Source of the DNA: Paroedura picta
Lineage: Eukaryota > Chordata > Lepidosauria > Squamata > Gekkonidae
Assembly (NCBI RefSeq): GCF_049243985.1
Contig: NC_135371.1
Span: 1,885,501-1,949,500, forward strand
Reading direction: 5' to 3'
Length of the DNA stretch: 64,000 nt
The notes below the pieces were generated by a model that ran no database searches, had not been told where the DNA came from, and saw nothing but the letters and a program-made list of their open reading frames with translations. Shown here piece after piece: positions 1 through 12,776 of the stretch (within the stretch, counting starts at the first letter, position 1; each line of letters opens with the position of its first letter). The position numbers were made by a program, and so were the translations under genes.

Positions 1-632
1 TAGATTCCACCTTGGGCCTAAATATAGGATCTGTCCACAAAACCACCTTATCTTTGTGGAACCCACAAAGATCTTTCCTAATGGATAAAGCTCCTAATTC
101 TGAAATTCGTCTAGCAGACGTTACTGCAACTAAGAAAATAACCTTGAGTCGCAAATGTCTCAATGAAATATCCTGCAAAGGTTCAAAAGGTTGTCTCAGC
201 AACGCTGATAGTACCACACTCAGGCTCCCAGTTGGGAAACGATGCACGGCTGGGGGAGAAACTACCGTGGCTCCCCTCAGAAACCTCGTAACGTGAGGAT
301 GCTTGGCTAAGGGAAACCCTTGAACCTTCGGAATAACTGTCGCCAAGGCTGCCCCCTGTCTACGTAATGTGGATGCTTTCAAACCCTGATCCAATCCTTC
401 TTGTACAAATTCCAGTACGACCCATAACCCAGGCTTTAAAGGGTCCTGTTTTTGTTTTGTCTGCACCACCTGACAAATACCTTCCAAGAATAATTATATA
501 TCCTAACAGTAGAAGGTTTTCTGGCCGCCAGTATGGTGCTAGTCACCTTTTCACTAAGGCTGCATTTTAGCAGAGCTGACCGTTCAGTCTCCGCGCGGTC
601 AGCTGTAGCCAGCCTGGCTCGTAATGCCAGAC
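1..632 (-). mobile_element. DIRS-like retroelement fossil, copy A (partial)
   Basis: This stretch matches copies B (from 24549) and C (from 50062) almost base for base. It covers part of the tyrosine-recombinase end of a DIRS-type element read on the minus strand. The left side runs off the window. The right side stops abruptly at about 632, where flanking DNA equivalent to position 29418 follows. The element is a broken fossil; only about 0.6 kb is visible. Confidence 0.8.
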
Positions 633-1159
633 AGGGATACACAGATGCCAACTGATCCTAGAATATTTTTTGGAGGGGGGAGGGTAAGCAATAAAGGCAG
701 ATCTGAACCTTTCACAAGCTTAGCTAACAAACATGGAAGTTGAAAGCTGGTCAGGTGTTCATTGGCCAAATGCAATGGAAAAATTGTAAGCCCCACAAGA
801 GCACGGAGAGGTCTCGCCCAAAAGGTTCCCTAACGGAAGCTGACAGCAGGAGCCTCACTTGGTGCTCTGCGTGACGCTTTTTGAAGAGAACGCAGCAGGG
901 AGAGAGAGAAATATTTCTGTCTTTAACCCAAGATTGTCGTCAAGATCAAACAATTGGTCACCAAAGCGGTGGGCAAGAAAAGCAAACCGGTGTACCCCAA
1001 ATATACATCTTCAGAGCACCCACTGATTCCTCAAAGCAAAGGGGAAAAACTAAACTTGACCCTTCAAGATGAAAGGAGCGTCAAAACTGCACTTTCTCCT
1101 GCTACAAAGATGAAGAGTCGGGAGCTCAAAAACTGTCCTGCACTTTTGCTGAACGATAC
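633..1159. other. Flanking spacer downstream of ZNF unit 1
   Basis: This spacer recurs in all five units (13018-13550, 29417-29947, 41562-42088, 54858-55382). No gene is recognised. A plus-strand frame around 954-1175 is open here and in units 3 and 4, but a TGA interrupts it in units 2 and 5, so I do not call it a gene. It probably lies in or beyond the 3' untranslated region of the minus-strand zinc-finger gene. Confidence 0.5.
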
Positions 1160-1175
1160 AAAAGTTACGAAACAA

Positions 1176-3440
1176 GCTGGGGTGTGGCTAGAGATGTCGT
1201 CCTGAGAGGGTGGCAGGGCATCTGCTCTGCTATCTCTGAAGCCTGACAGGGGTCAATTGTGCAAGCAATTGGCAGAAAAGAGGAGGGGCACGCAAACCCC
1301 ACCTCACCTTTCTACCCAGGAAGTTCTTGGGGCCGTCTCCAATCCTTTAGGGAGTATATCTCCCTGGATTATAGGCTGTCAGCGTTCCAGGTCCAGAGGA
1401 CGACTGCCATTTTCTACCTCGGACTTTCTTTACTTTCTTTAATCTTAAAGTATCTGCTTCAACCCTACATGATGATTTACCACAAATGAACGCTTTGAAC
1501 TGAGGGGAGGACTTCGGCTGAGTTCCAAAACATCATTTACTGCAAGTATCTCTCGTTTTTTTTTTCTTCGTCTCTCTTCCTGCATCAAAGCCCTTTGTTT
1601 CCCCCCTCCCCTTACTCTGCTCTGCCCGAAGCCACCTCGTTAAGAGGCAGGCTAATTCTCCTAACTAAGCAGAAGAAGGACTCAAATCAACTCGAATTAA
1701 TTGGCAAAAGCTCTTATTGTAATTGTTTTGGTTTTCGAAGATAAGAGATAAGAGCTGTGAATGGGAAAATCTCACGAGAACTCTGTTCCAGCACGAGAAT
1801 ATCTGCCTTAACTGACTTCAATACGTCACATGCCTGTGCCGGAACATTAGAGGATAAAACAGAGGCCCTCTACTGGCCACTTGTAAAATTGTTTGAGGCC
1901 GGGTTTTTTTAAAGTCAAAATCATGTCTATGTTAAAAAGATTGGCTCATCTAATAGAGATACAAACCCAAGATTACAAAGTATTTTTAGATGGACTGGTC
2001 AAAAATATCTCCAAGGAGATCCAAGATGGCAAGGAAGAAGTCTCCAATAGGAATGATGGATCAATAACAGTGACTGATGACAGCTTTAAACAAGGTGGAA
2101 AACCAACAGTAGAAGAGAAATCTGAAATTCTGGAGACGGAAAATGGGATGCCGGAGTTCTGCAGCCCAGATAAGGACACCCTTTTAAAAAAGACATACAG
2201 CCATCTCAAAGCAACAGTGTACAAAAATCAATCAAAAGAAATATGGATCTGCAGTGAAAGTAACCGATTTAAAGGATCTCTTTGGGGAAAAAATTGTATT
2301 GATACTGGAGTCCAGGAGGTGCAACGGCCTCAAGATTTATCGATGCATATTCTGCGGGAAAGAGTACAACTGCACTTTCTACGCCAAAGGCCAATGGGAC
2401 AGAATATAATTTTACGGGAACGACAAGATGTAGCAAGCCTCGAGATGAGACCCCCTTAAGAAGACCGAAAGCTCATATTGTTTTATGTTTAATGTTATAC
2501 TGTATCCTATATTTCCATTTTTATGAAAAAGGGGAAGCAGTGTCTCTTTCTCTCCTGTTTTTTGTCTCTTTTCCTTTGTAGGCATATAGGTAATATAATC
2601 ATTAGTGCTGAAAATATAAAATGGGGTTCTCCCCCCTTATTTTTTCTTTCTTCTATTAGTGTATTGTCCTAGGACCAAAAGCCTACACTGACTTGTAGAA
2701 AATGTTTAATGTTAAGCTTTCAACTTAAATCTGAAAATATATCTGTCAGGATGGTTCTTAGAATGGGTCAAGCATAAATTGTTTTGTAGATGTATCAGAA
2801 CCAAGGATAAGGAGAAGCTATAGAAGACTGAAAGCTTATATTGTTCTATGTTTAATGTTAAGCATTTAATCTAAACCTGGAAATCTTATTATTCTCTGTA
2901 TTAACAACATATACTGTATCCTACATTGCTATTTTTATGAAAAAGGGGAAGCAGTGCCTTTTTTCTCTCTTGTTTCTTTTTCTTAGTAGGCATATAGGTA
3001 ATATAATCGTTAGTGTTGGAAATATAAAATGGGGCTTTCCCCCCTTATTATTTTTTTTTATTGGTGTATTGTTATAGGGCCAAAGCTCATATTGATCTGT
3101 AGAAAATGCAAAGCTCTCAACTTATACCTGTCAGGATGGCTCTTAGAATGGGTCAAGTATAAATGGTTTGTAGATGTATCTGTATTAAGGATAAGGAATA
3201 ATAACTTTTCTTTTGTATATCTAAACAGGCCTTTTTTTTTTATGTAGTGGAAATGTGGATGGCTCCTAGACTCATGGCTCTTAGAGTTTTGGGCAAAAGT
3301 TTATATCACTGTGGAGTCAATGTGGGGTCGTATATTCCCAAATGATGATTATATTTTATTTACTGCTTTTTGTATCAATAACTCGTGTTGCATCCTATAT
3401 TTCTATCTTTATGAAAATAAAAAAAATCATTATAAAAAAA
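1176..3440 (+). mobile_element. Non-autonomous L1-like poly(A) retroelement (unit 1)
   Basis: The insertion is flanked by a 16-bp direct repeat, AAAAGTTACGAAACAA, at 1160-1175 and 3440-3455, and ends in an A-rich tail. Units 2 and 4 have the empty site with one copy of that repeat (13551-13566 in unit 2). These are the marks of LINE-type target-primed insertion. The element has a 5' leader of about 0.7 kb, one ORF (1923-2459), and an A/T-rich 3' region built from two tandem units of about 365 bp (2461-2823 and 2824-3195) plus a partial third. There is no reverse transcriptase, so it would have moved with enzymes of another element. It could be a HAL1-like relative of L1 or a retrocopied host transcript; the family is not identified. 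Confidence 0.65.
1923..2459 (+). CDS. ORF of the L1-like retroelement (unit 1 copy)
   Basis: The ORF opens with MSMLKRLAHLIEIQTQ and encodes about 178 aa rich in Lys, Glu, Gln and Asn. The start chosen is the first ATG; the frame is open about 30 bases further upstream without one. The middle is a charged KEIQDGKEEVSNRNDGSI segment that is present twice in the unit 3 copy. Another frame over the 3' part contains a Cys-x2-Cys motif (YRCIFCGKEYNC), so the two frames may have been one before a shift. It is not a recognised protein. By analogy with ORF1 of other LINEs it may be an RNA-binding or chaperone protein, but that is only inference. Confidence 0.4.
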   Translation: MSMLKRLAHLIEIQTQDYKVFLDGLVKNISKEIQDGKEEVSNRNDGSITVTDDSFKQGGKPTVEEKSEILETENGMPEFCSPDKDTLLKKTYSHLKATVYKNQSKEIWICSESNRFKGSLWGKNCIDTGVQEVQRPQDLSMHILRERVQLHFLRQRPMGQNIILRERQDVASLEMRPP

Positions 3441-3455
3441 AAAGTTACGAAACAA

Positions 3456-3611
3456 TATAAGAATACCCTGAATCAGCATGGCAGTCTTCAAGCAAAGGTT
3501 GGATGCACACTTTTCTTGGATGCTTTAGGATGCTCTGGGCTGATCCTGCGTTGAGCAGGGGGTTGGACTAGAAGGCCTACATGGCCCCTTCCAACTCTAG
3601 GATTCTGTGAA
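3456..3611 (+). repeat. CR1 LINE 3' end (unit 1)
   Basis: The sequence shows the standard CR1 3' terminus: a GTCTTCAAGCAAAGGTTGGA-like stretch, then GGGGGTTGGACTAGA, then CCCCTTCCAACTCTAGGATT, ending in the ATTCTGTG-type tail repeat. It is a heavily 5'-truncated, old copy present at the same place in all five units, so it predates the cluster's duplication. Confidence 0.85.
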
Positions 3612-3872
3612 TATAAATATCTATGATTCAAGTCACATATAGGTGACCCTTCTGTCTGGGAAAATGTCTCCGTGTGGCAGTATTCTAAAGCCCAGAAGTT
3701 TCTCCTAGTGCTTCCTTTTAGAAAGGTCGAAATTGCAATATTCGGACTCTGACATGCCCCCCTCCGATGGCTCCCTCCAACCCCCCTGTAATCTTACAGG
3801 CTTCCTGCAATAGCGGTCCTGCCCCGTGTGTTCCAATGAGGCAAAGAAGATCACTCTTTCACTGTCCTGCGC

Positions 3873-4230
3873 TTACCTGGGGAACTCTGGATTCTCTTGC
3901 TCTTTCATCCTGTGCTCTTTTAAATGTTCTTCCATCTCCCAATGAAACATTCGTCCTACAAGCTCTCTTGGCTTTCTCCTCACACAGCTTCCAGTGGGAA
4001 TTCTTTAATGGGATGCAAGCTTTCCACTAGGAGAAAAGCTTTCCCCCCCAATACTCCAGGCATTGATACAGTTTCTGTCCTATGCCCATTTTAGACGGGA
4101 AGTAGGAATCCCCCTCTGGAAGAAGCTTTCCCCATATACCAAGAATTTACATGTTTGTTTTTCTGTGAGAAATATTTTAGGGGAAGAAAGATTTCTCTGC
4201 TGAATGGAACTTTCCCCACACTCCAAGCAT
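3873..4230 (-). pseudogene. Relic of the ancestral zinc-finger C-terminus (unit 1)
   Basis: Past the stop codon of the finger exon, another minus-strand frame still reads [15 protein letters not shown] and then progressively decayed finger-like text. It ends near a KLASH-x-RIPTG finger tail followed by MFHWEMEEHLKEHRV and a stop at about 3873. This looks like the rest of the original array and its C-terminal tail. It was cut off by a 2-nt loss in the linker after the last good finger (HTGEKP became HKEETI-stop). The same relic sits after every copy, so the truncation happened before the units multiplied. It now serves as 3' untranslated sequence. Confidence 0.6.
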
Positions 4231-6540
<2,310 letters not shown>

Positions 6541-6864
6541 CTATGTATACACCCGCCCTTCCTTGACTCAAACCGCAAGTCAGAAGAGCTGCCCCAAAAT
6601 AGCCCCCTCCCCCCCCCCCCGGTAAGTTTGCAGTCAGGCAGAGATGCTGCTTGGCTACTTAGCACAATTCTAATTTGTCTTACTTTAAAGGTATTCCACG
6701 CCAGAAGACAGTGCCATGGGGCTTTCTGCAGTAGAAGTATAGGGCCCATTCTATTGTTTAGCCAGCTTTGACCAATTACAGACTGTCTTTGTCTTCATGT
6801 CTGTAACCCACAGTTTGGGTCTCATGAGGCTGGTGAGAGACGCTGTCAGTCAAGGTGGAAGGGA

Positions 6865-7014
6865 AGTCAGGGTGGCCTTGGGGAAGGGAGGGACTTCAAT
6901 GGGGTCTAATGCCACAGAGTCCCCCCTCCAGGGCAGGGCATGAATTTCTGTTGCCTAGAGATGAGCTGTAATTCCGGTGGGGTCTCCAGGACTCACCCGG
7001 AGTCTAGCGTCCCT
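6865..7014. mobile_element. AGGGTTGCCA-type MITE, partial (unit 1 intron)
   Basis: The stretch with GGGAGGGACTTCAATGGGG, GCCTAGAGATGAGCTGTAAT and an end near GTCTAGCGTCCCTA matches the body and right end of the same palindromic element found whole at 10598-10817, but the left end is missing. Equivalent pieces lie at about 17407-17556, 35775-35924 and 58865-59014. Confidence 0.6.
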
Positions 7015-7160
7015 AACTAGGACGTCAGAAGTGCAGGTTCAGATCCCTCTGCCATGGACTTGGGCCCATTACACACATTCTGCCTAACCTACCTCACAGG
7101 GTTGTTGGGAGGGGAACAATGTAAGTTTCTTTGAGTCCCCGTTGGGAGAGTACTTGATAG
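7015..7160 (+). repeat. tRNA-derived SINE fragment (unit 1 intron)
   Basis: It has a tRNA-like B box (GGTTCAGATCC at about 7038), then CTCTGCCATGGACTTGGG, CCTAACCTACCTCACAGG and CTTTGAGTCCCCGTTGGGAG. This is the body typical of a common squamate tRNA-headed SINE. The A box region is eroded. Equivalent copies lie at about 17557-17700, 35925-36070 and 59015-59160. Confidence 0.65.
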
Positions 7161-8253
7161 ATAGCAGAACTATTAACTCCCCATCATTCATAATATTAAC
7201 AAAGATTTGCCACCATAACTATTAAATACATTCTGGGGATCTATTAATTCCTCCCCCCCCAGTTCATACTATGCTACTATTAATGCGTCTCGAGTTCTAG
7301 TCCTACGGCCAAAATACTAGACCTCGAGGACATCCGATGAAGGGGATGGGCAGTAGGGTCGGGGCAAGAACAGGAAACACTACTTTACACAGAAAGGGAT
7401 TGAAATGTGGAATTGGCTGCCAGACGATGACTGAATATGCGACAGACAGCCAATAGATCAAAACTTTAGGAGAAAATGGAGCCCAGTTTTAGATTATACT
7501 GATCAGTAAAAACTGAATGGGAAACTGAGCTCTAAGGGAACAGCTTTTTCATTGCTGTGTCGAGCCCAAGGCCACCCAGCTGGCCAGTATGGGGGATGTA
7601 AAATAGTCTCAAGTTTCTCTCTCTGCCCTTCTTTCCAGAAACCCCCTGCCAAAATATGTCATGTTTTCCTTCTTTTTTCCTGTTTGTAAAATACTTCAAA
7701 AAATATAATAGTAGTTTTGTAACATGTAATGTATTTTAAATAAATTATCAAGTTATTTTTTTAAAAGAAAAAATGTGGAATTAATTGCTGGAGGGTGGAG
7801 GGATGGCCACAAGAATCAACAGCCTTAAAAGGGATTTTGATAAGATTCCCTCCCTGGTCTGACCTAGCAGGACTCTTCTGAGGTTCTAAAAATGTTTTGA
7901 GGAAAAGCGTCAAGGTAAAAAAGGCCACGGCCAGCCACCCGGCCTCAGAAGGAAGCGCAGGCAACATACACCAGACCTAAGCAGCTACCTTCATCCTCCT
8001 CCTCCTCTTCCAGCCAAGATATCAGGGGAGGTTTGGCTCCTGTTTTGTAAGGGGCAAAAAGAGCAGAATTATTATCCCTCTTGAGGGCACATTTGGTCTG
8101 GCCAGAGACACACAGCAGATCAAGCACAGTGCTAGAATAGGCAGGATCTGGAATGTGCCTCATTCAGATGGATATGACAAAAATCCTACAGGGGGCATCA
8201 AAGGAGGAGCATGTTCAGATTAGGAACTTCCTGTTATTACAGTTAGACAGTTA

Positions 8254-9446
<1,193 letters not shown>

Positions 9447-9461
9447 CTGAGTGGGCTGCAT
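9447..9461 (-). CDS. KRAB zinc-finger gene 1, start-codon exon (coding part)
   Basis: The ATG at 9461-9459 lies in a strong context (GCCGCCATGC). The exon then reads MQPTQ and ends at a CAG|GTAAGG donor. Fifteen coding bases leave phase 0, joining directly to the phase-0 KRAB exon ([13 protein letters not shown]). The whole exon probably spans 9447-9532, with an acceptor CTCACCCTCCAG at its upstream side. A very short first coding exon before KRAB-A is usual for this family. The 86-bp exon is the same length in units 2, 3 and 5. Confidence 0.85.
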
Positions 9462-9633
9462 GGCGGCTCCTGTCCCTTCACCACCCAGAGGAGGTGGCCC
9501 AGGAGGCGTCGGAGGGGTCTTCCCACGGTGGACTGGAGGGTGAGAACGAAGGAGGGCCGGAAGCCCCGTTTTCTTTGACAGCCTCTTCAGCATCCCTCTC
9601 TTTCCAGATTTCGTTTGTTTATATTATTTATAG

Positions 9634-9769
9634 CAGGGGTAGTCAACCTGTGGTCCTCCAGATGTTCATGGACTACAATTCCCATGTGGCCCTGCCTGCA
9701 AATGCAGGCAGGGGCTCATGGGAATTGTAGTCCACGAACATCTGGAGGACCGCAGGTTGACTACTCCTG
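9634..9769. mobile_element. hAT-type palindromic MITE with 8-bp TSD (unit 1)
   Basis: The 136-bp element starts CAGGGGTAGTCAACCTG and ends with its near-perfect inverse, CAGGTTGACTACTCCTG. It is flanked on both sides by ATTTATAG (9626-9633 and 9770-9777). The 8-bp duplication and CAG...CTG termini point to the hAT superfamily. It lies in intron 1 of the gene. The arms could fold into a long hairpin. Confidence 0.85.
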
Positions 9770-9800
9770 ATTTATAGTCTCCCTTCACCATTTGCTATGA

Positions 9801-10400
9801 CGAGAACATAAAAGCAGCCGTGCTGGATCCGGCCAGTGGCCCGAATCCGGTCCAACACGCTGTGTCACACAGTGGCCGAAACCCAGGAGCCCTCCCACTG
9901 TCGCCCCCCCCCCCAAGCCCCAAGAAAGCAGAGCATCTCTGCCCCAGACCTAAGAACACAAGGGAGGCCCTGTTGGATCAGGCCAATGGCCCATCCAGTG
10001 AAAAGACACGGTGTCACATGGTGGCCGAAAGCAGGTGCCCTCAGGAGGTCCACCCGTGGACCCAGAACTTCAGAAGTCCACCCCCCAGGCTCCCCCCCCC
10101 AGGCCCCAAGAAGACAGAGTCTTCCATCTATACCTTTTGGCTCAGAGCTACTGACCAACCTTTGCTCTAAATGCTTGTCCAATCCGTGCCAGAGAGTGTC
10201 TATGACTTAAGCCAGGGGTAGTCAACCTGGGGTCCTCCAGATGTCCATGGACTACAATTCCCATGAGCCCCTGCCAGCTGACTTAAGCCACCATCTCTTC
10301 CTGCAGCAGTGAATTCCACATGTTAATGACGAGGGGTGGGGGGTTCAGGTCATTTAGTTGGAAACCCCTCCCCCTAAAAAATGCCTTCCCAAATTCCCCA
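9801..10400 (-). repeat. CR1-like LINE fragment (unit 1)
   Basis: The plus strand reads AAGGGAGGCCCTGTTGGATC, AGGCCAATGGCCCATCCAGT and GAATTCCACATGTTAATGAC, the well-known complement of a reptile CR1-type 3' region. On the minus strand a short peptide VINMWNSLLQEEMV matches the usual end of such ORF2 proteins. The block looks doubled (9801-9950 and 9953-10210) and is interrupted by the small hAT-type element at 10213-10280. It is shared by units 1, 2, 3 and 5. Confidence 0.65.
10213..10280. mobile_element. Small hAT-type MITE inside the CR1 fragment (unit 1)
   Basis: The 68-bp piece runs from CAGGGGTAGTCAACCTG to CCCTGCCAGCTG, flanked by ACTTAAGC on both sides (10205-10212 and 10281-10288). 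This 8-bp duplication fits hAT insertion. It is related to the element at 9634 but lacks its second arm. Confidence 0.75.
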
Positions 10401-10435
10401 ACACCATTACTTGAGGTACCTTGCATTACTGCAAG

Positions 10436-10546
10436 GCAGGTGGGGCTGAGAGAGCCCTGGAAGAACTGCTCTTCTGAGAACAGCTCTAACTGGTCCAAAG
10501 TCACCCACCCGGCTGCAGGCGGAGGCGGAGCGGGGAACCATTTTGA
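10436..10546 (-). repeat. tRNA-derived SINE fragment (unit 1, intron 1)
   Basis: The text GGTGGGGCTGAGAGAGCCCTGG, then GAACAGCTCTAACTGG, CCAAAGTCACCCACC and GGCTGCAGGCGG matches the middle of the same SINE family as 8979-9158 in the same (reverse) orientation. It has lost both ends. Confidence 0.5.
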
Positions 10547-10597
10547 TGCTGCAAAACGGCTTCTGTTGTGAATTATGGCGTGAAGTTGCCTTACTAC

Positions 10598-10817
10598 TAG
10601 GGTTGCCAGCTCTGGGTTGGGAAATACCTGGAGATTTCGGAGGTGGAGCCGGGGGTGGGCAAGATCTGGAGGGGGGGGAAGGACCTCGGTGGAATGTCAC
10701 GCCATGCAGTCCCCCCTCCCAAACAGCCCTTCTCTCCGGGGGAATTGAGCTCAGCCGCCTGGAGAGAAGCTAGAATTTGGGGGATCCCCAGGTCCCCCCT
10801 GGAGGCTGGCATCCCTA
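10598..10817. mobile_element. AGGGTTGCCA-type palindromic MITE (unit 1)
   Basis: It begins TAGGGTTGCCAGCTCTGGGT and ends CTGGAGGCTGGCATCCCTA, so its termini are inverted repeats. The body carries ACCTGGAGATTTCGG and the CTCTCCGGGGGAATTGAGCT stretch typical of a widespread reptile MITE. No clear target duplication is visible. It lies between the CpG-rich first exon and the start exon. Confidence 0.7.
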
Positions 10818-10839
10818 TGGCGCACGAAGCCGACTCCTC

Positions 10840-12080
10840 GGCCCGCAAGGCCAGTATTGCTGACTCCGGCCGGCAGCGGCTCGCCAGGGTCTGGGCCCAG
10901 CTCTTTCCCCACCACCTCGTGGCCGGCTCCTTCTCGCGGGAGATGCTGGGGATGGGACCCGGGGGGGGGGGCTGTGGCGTGCATGCCTGGCCAGCAGAGC
11001 CACAAGCCCCCTTGCTTGCTTGCTTGCATGGCATTATTGCATTGCATTTTCTGCATTGCATTGCATCATTTTCTGCATTGCATCATTTTCTGCATTGCAT
11101 TGCATAGCAGGGCCTCCCCTCCCTTCCCTTCCCTACTCACCGGCTGGGGCCAAGGCCGCCACTGGAAGATGCTCCGGCGGGGGGGGGGGGGAGGCCGGCT
11201 CTGGCTGCCCCCCCACCCCGCCCCCTCCTCCCAGGCGCCTCCGGGGCAGCAGCCGCGCCCCTTTAACTCTTCAGGGGACGGCGGGCAGGGGAAGCCCCAG
11301 GAAGCCCCGGGAAGCTGCAGCCCCCTGGCGGTCCCTGGCCCCGAGGAAGCCCGCCTGGCCCCCCCCCTGGTGGAAGGAGCTCCCAGAGGGGATCGGGGCC
11401 ACGGGGCCTGCAAAAGGGAGCTCCTCCGCCAGGCCCCGGGCTGAGGCCGGCCAAAGCCCCCCGTTGCCCGATTCTCCGGCCTGCCTGGATCAGTTAGGGA
11501 ATCCCTCCTGCAGCTGGGAGCCGCTTCTGCCATCCTGCCCCCCCCCCCCCCGCCAGAGCCGAGGAGCCCAGTGTGGGCTTTGGCCCTGGAGAGGCGCAGG
11601 GGGCGGGGGGGCTGCAGGGGCCCAGGGGCCCCCCCACAGGACACGGCGCCCCTGAGCCCCTGAGCGGAGCCATTGGGGGGCTGTGACTCTCCGTCTGCTT
11701 CGGAGCTCCAGGCCAAGGGATGGCCCGGACCTTCAAGCCCCGGGTAGCTCTGGGGCCAGCATCTCTCGGCCCAGCTTTTCCGTCCCGAAAAGGTCTCCGG
11801 CACCCAACCCCACTGGGACTCCTGCCGGCTGGCCCCACTCCCTGCCAGCCCCTCGGGCCACTCCCCAAGGCCCAGAGCTCCCCAGGGTCCTCCGTCCCGC
11901 CCCCCCAGCCCCCCAGCCCCGGAGGTCCCCTTCTTGGCCTGGCTTCTGTAGCGGGGCTGCGGCCAGGCCTTGGGCCCGTCTGCTGGCTGAGCCCAGCTGG
12001 AGAGAAACTTGAGAAAGGCCTTCTCAGGCAGGGCAGCAATATTTGGAACGACCCCCCCCCCCAGGCGAGATTCATCTGGC
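10840..12080 (-). promoter_or_regulatory. CpG-rich promoter region and noncoding exon 1, gene 1
   Basis: The region is very rich in G, C and CpG. On the minus strand a strong donor CCG|GTGAGTAGGG sits at 11131-11140, so a noncoding exon 1 probably ends at 11141 and splices to the acceptor at about 9533. The transcription start is not marked by a TATA box and cannot be placed exactly; somewhere in 11200-12080 is likely. The arrangement recurs in units 2, 3 and 5 (donors at 22150-22159, 39674-39683, 63344-63353). Broad CpG-island promoters are usual for KZFP genes. Confidence 0.6.
11005..11108. repeat. GCATT/GCTT minisatellite (unit 1)
   Basis: Short GCTT repeats run into an irregular tandem of GCATT, interrupted by a TTTTCTGCATTGCATCA motif. 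It lies just inside intron 1, next to the exon 1 donor. The copy number differs in units 2 (about 22034-22127), 3 (about 39560-39650) and 5 (about 63230-63320). Confidence 0.8.
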
Positions 12081-12623
12081 AACTGTCTCCTGTCCACTTC
12101 CCCAATGAGCGAAGGTTTCTGTCATGCCCCCAGTAGCTGTGGTTCACACCCTGCCTTGCGTTGGGGGTGGGCTTTTCTATAGATAACAATATGTTTTACG
12201 GGAATTGTTTTACGTCTTTTAAAATGTTTTCATGTCCAAGTGTTTCTTCATGTTGGGTGCCTTGGGGACGCCCATTTGAATGGAAAGGCGATACTAAAAC
12301 GTTTTAAATAAATCAGTCTGTATACATAAAAGGCACCCTCTGCTTCTTTGTCTTGTGATAAGCTTGACTCCTCAGAAACTCAGGTTAGAGGCCTCAGAAT
12401 TGACCAGCATCTTCTGGAGGATTGTGGGGAATGTCGCAGGAGACACAAAGGGAACGAGAACATCCAGGCCCTAAATGGCGTTTTTTTGAACCTGGAAAAT
12501 ATGGCTGGCGCCTCAAAATTGACCTCGGTAGTCCGGCTGACGATGGGAGCTGCTGAGCCCAAAACCAAGGGAATGGGAAGACCCTCGCCCAGGTTCTGGC
12601 CACGTGACCCGTTAGCAATTAGG
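12081..12623. other. Spacer between ZNF unit 1 promoter and unit 2
   Basis: No gene is recognised. A stretch at about 12240-12315 (GGAAAGGCGATACTAAAACG then TTTTAAATAAATCAG) looks like the A/T-rich tail of an old SINE or LINE. The site at 12571-12580 (AAGGGAATGGGAAG) is the unoccupied counterpart of the DIRS insertion site filled at 23595 and 49101. Confidence 0.5.
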
Positions 12624-12776
12624 CAGCCTGACCTGGATAGCCCAAGGCAAGCTCAATCTCGGAAGCTGAGCTGGGCTGACCCTGACTAATATTTGGATGG
12701 GAGACCTTCAAGGAACACCAGGGTCATGATGCAGAAGCACGCTGCGACAAATCGCCTCTGAACATCCCTTGCCTAG
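12624..12776 (+). repeat. 5S rRNA-derived SINE (Sauria type), unit 1/2 border
   Basis: It carries the 5S rRNA 3' half almost intact: TCTCGGAAGCTGAGCTGGG, TATTTGGATGGGAGACC and a CACCAGGGTCATGATGCAG end, with a leader CAGCCTGACCTGGATAGCCC. 5S-headed SINEs of this form are typical of squamates. Other copies are at 29021, 41163 and 54459. Confidence 0.85.

Noticed and set aside
954-1175. Plus-strand frame VTKAVGKKSKPVYPKYTSSE in the 3' flank
   Set aside because: Open in units 1, 3 and 4 but stopped by TGA in units 2 and 5, with no recognised domain.
11066-12189. Proline/glycine-rich frames of 200-340 aa in the CpG-rich region
   Set aside because: High GC makes stops rare. Frames shift among units with indels in C and G runs, which is not the pattern of coding DNA.
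12624-12776. Functional 5S rRNA gene
   Set aside because: Only the 3' half of 5S is recognisable, with several substitutions and a SINE-type leader; it is a SINE.
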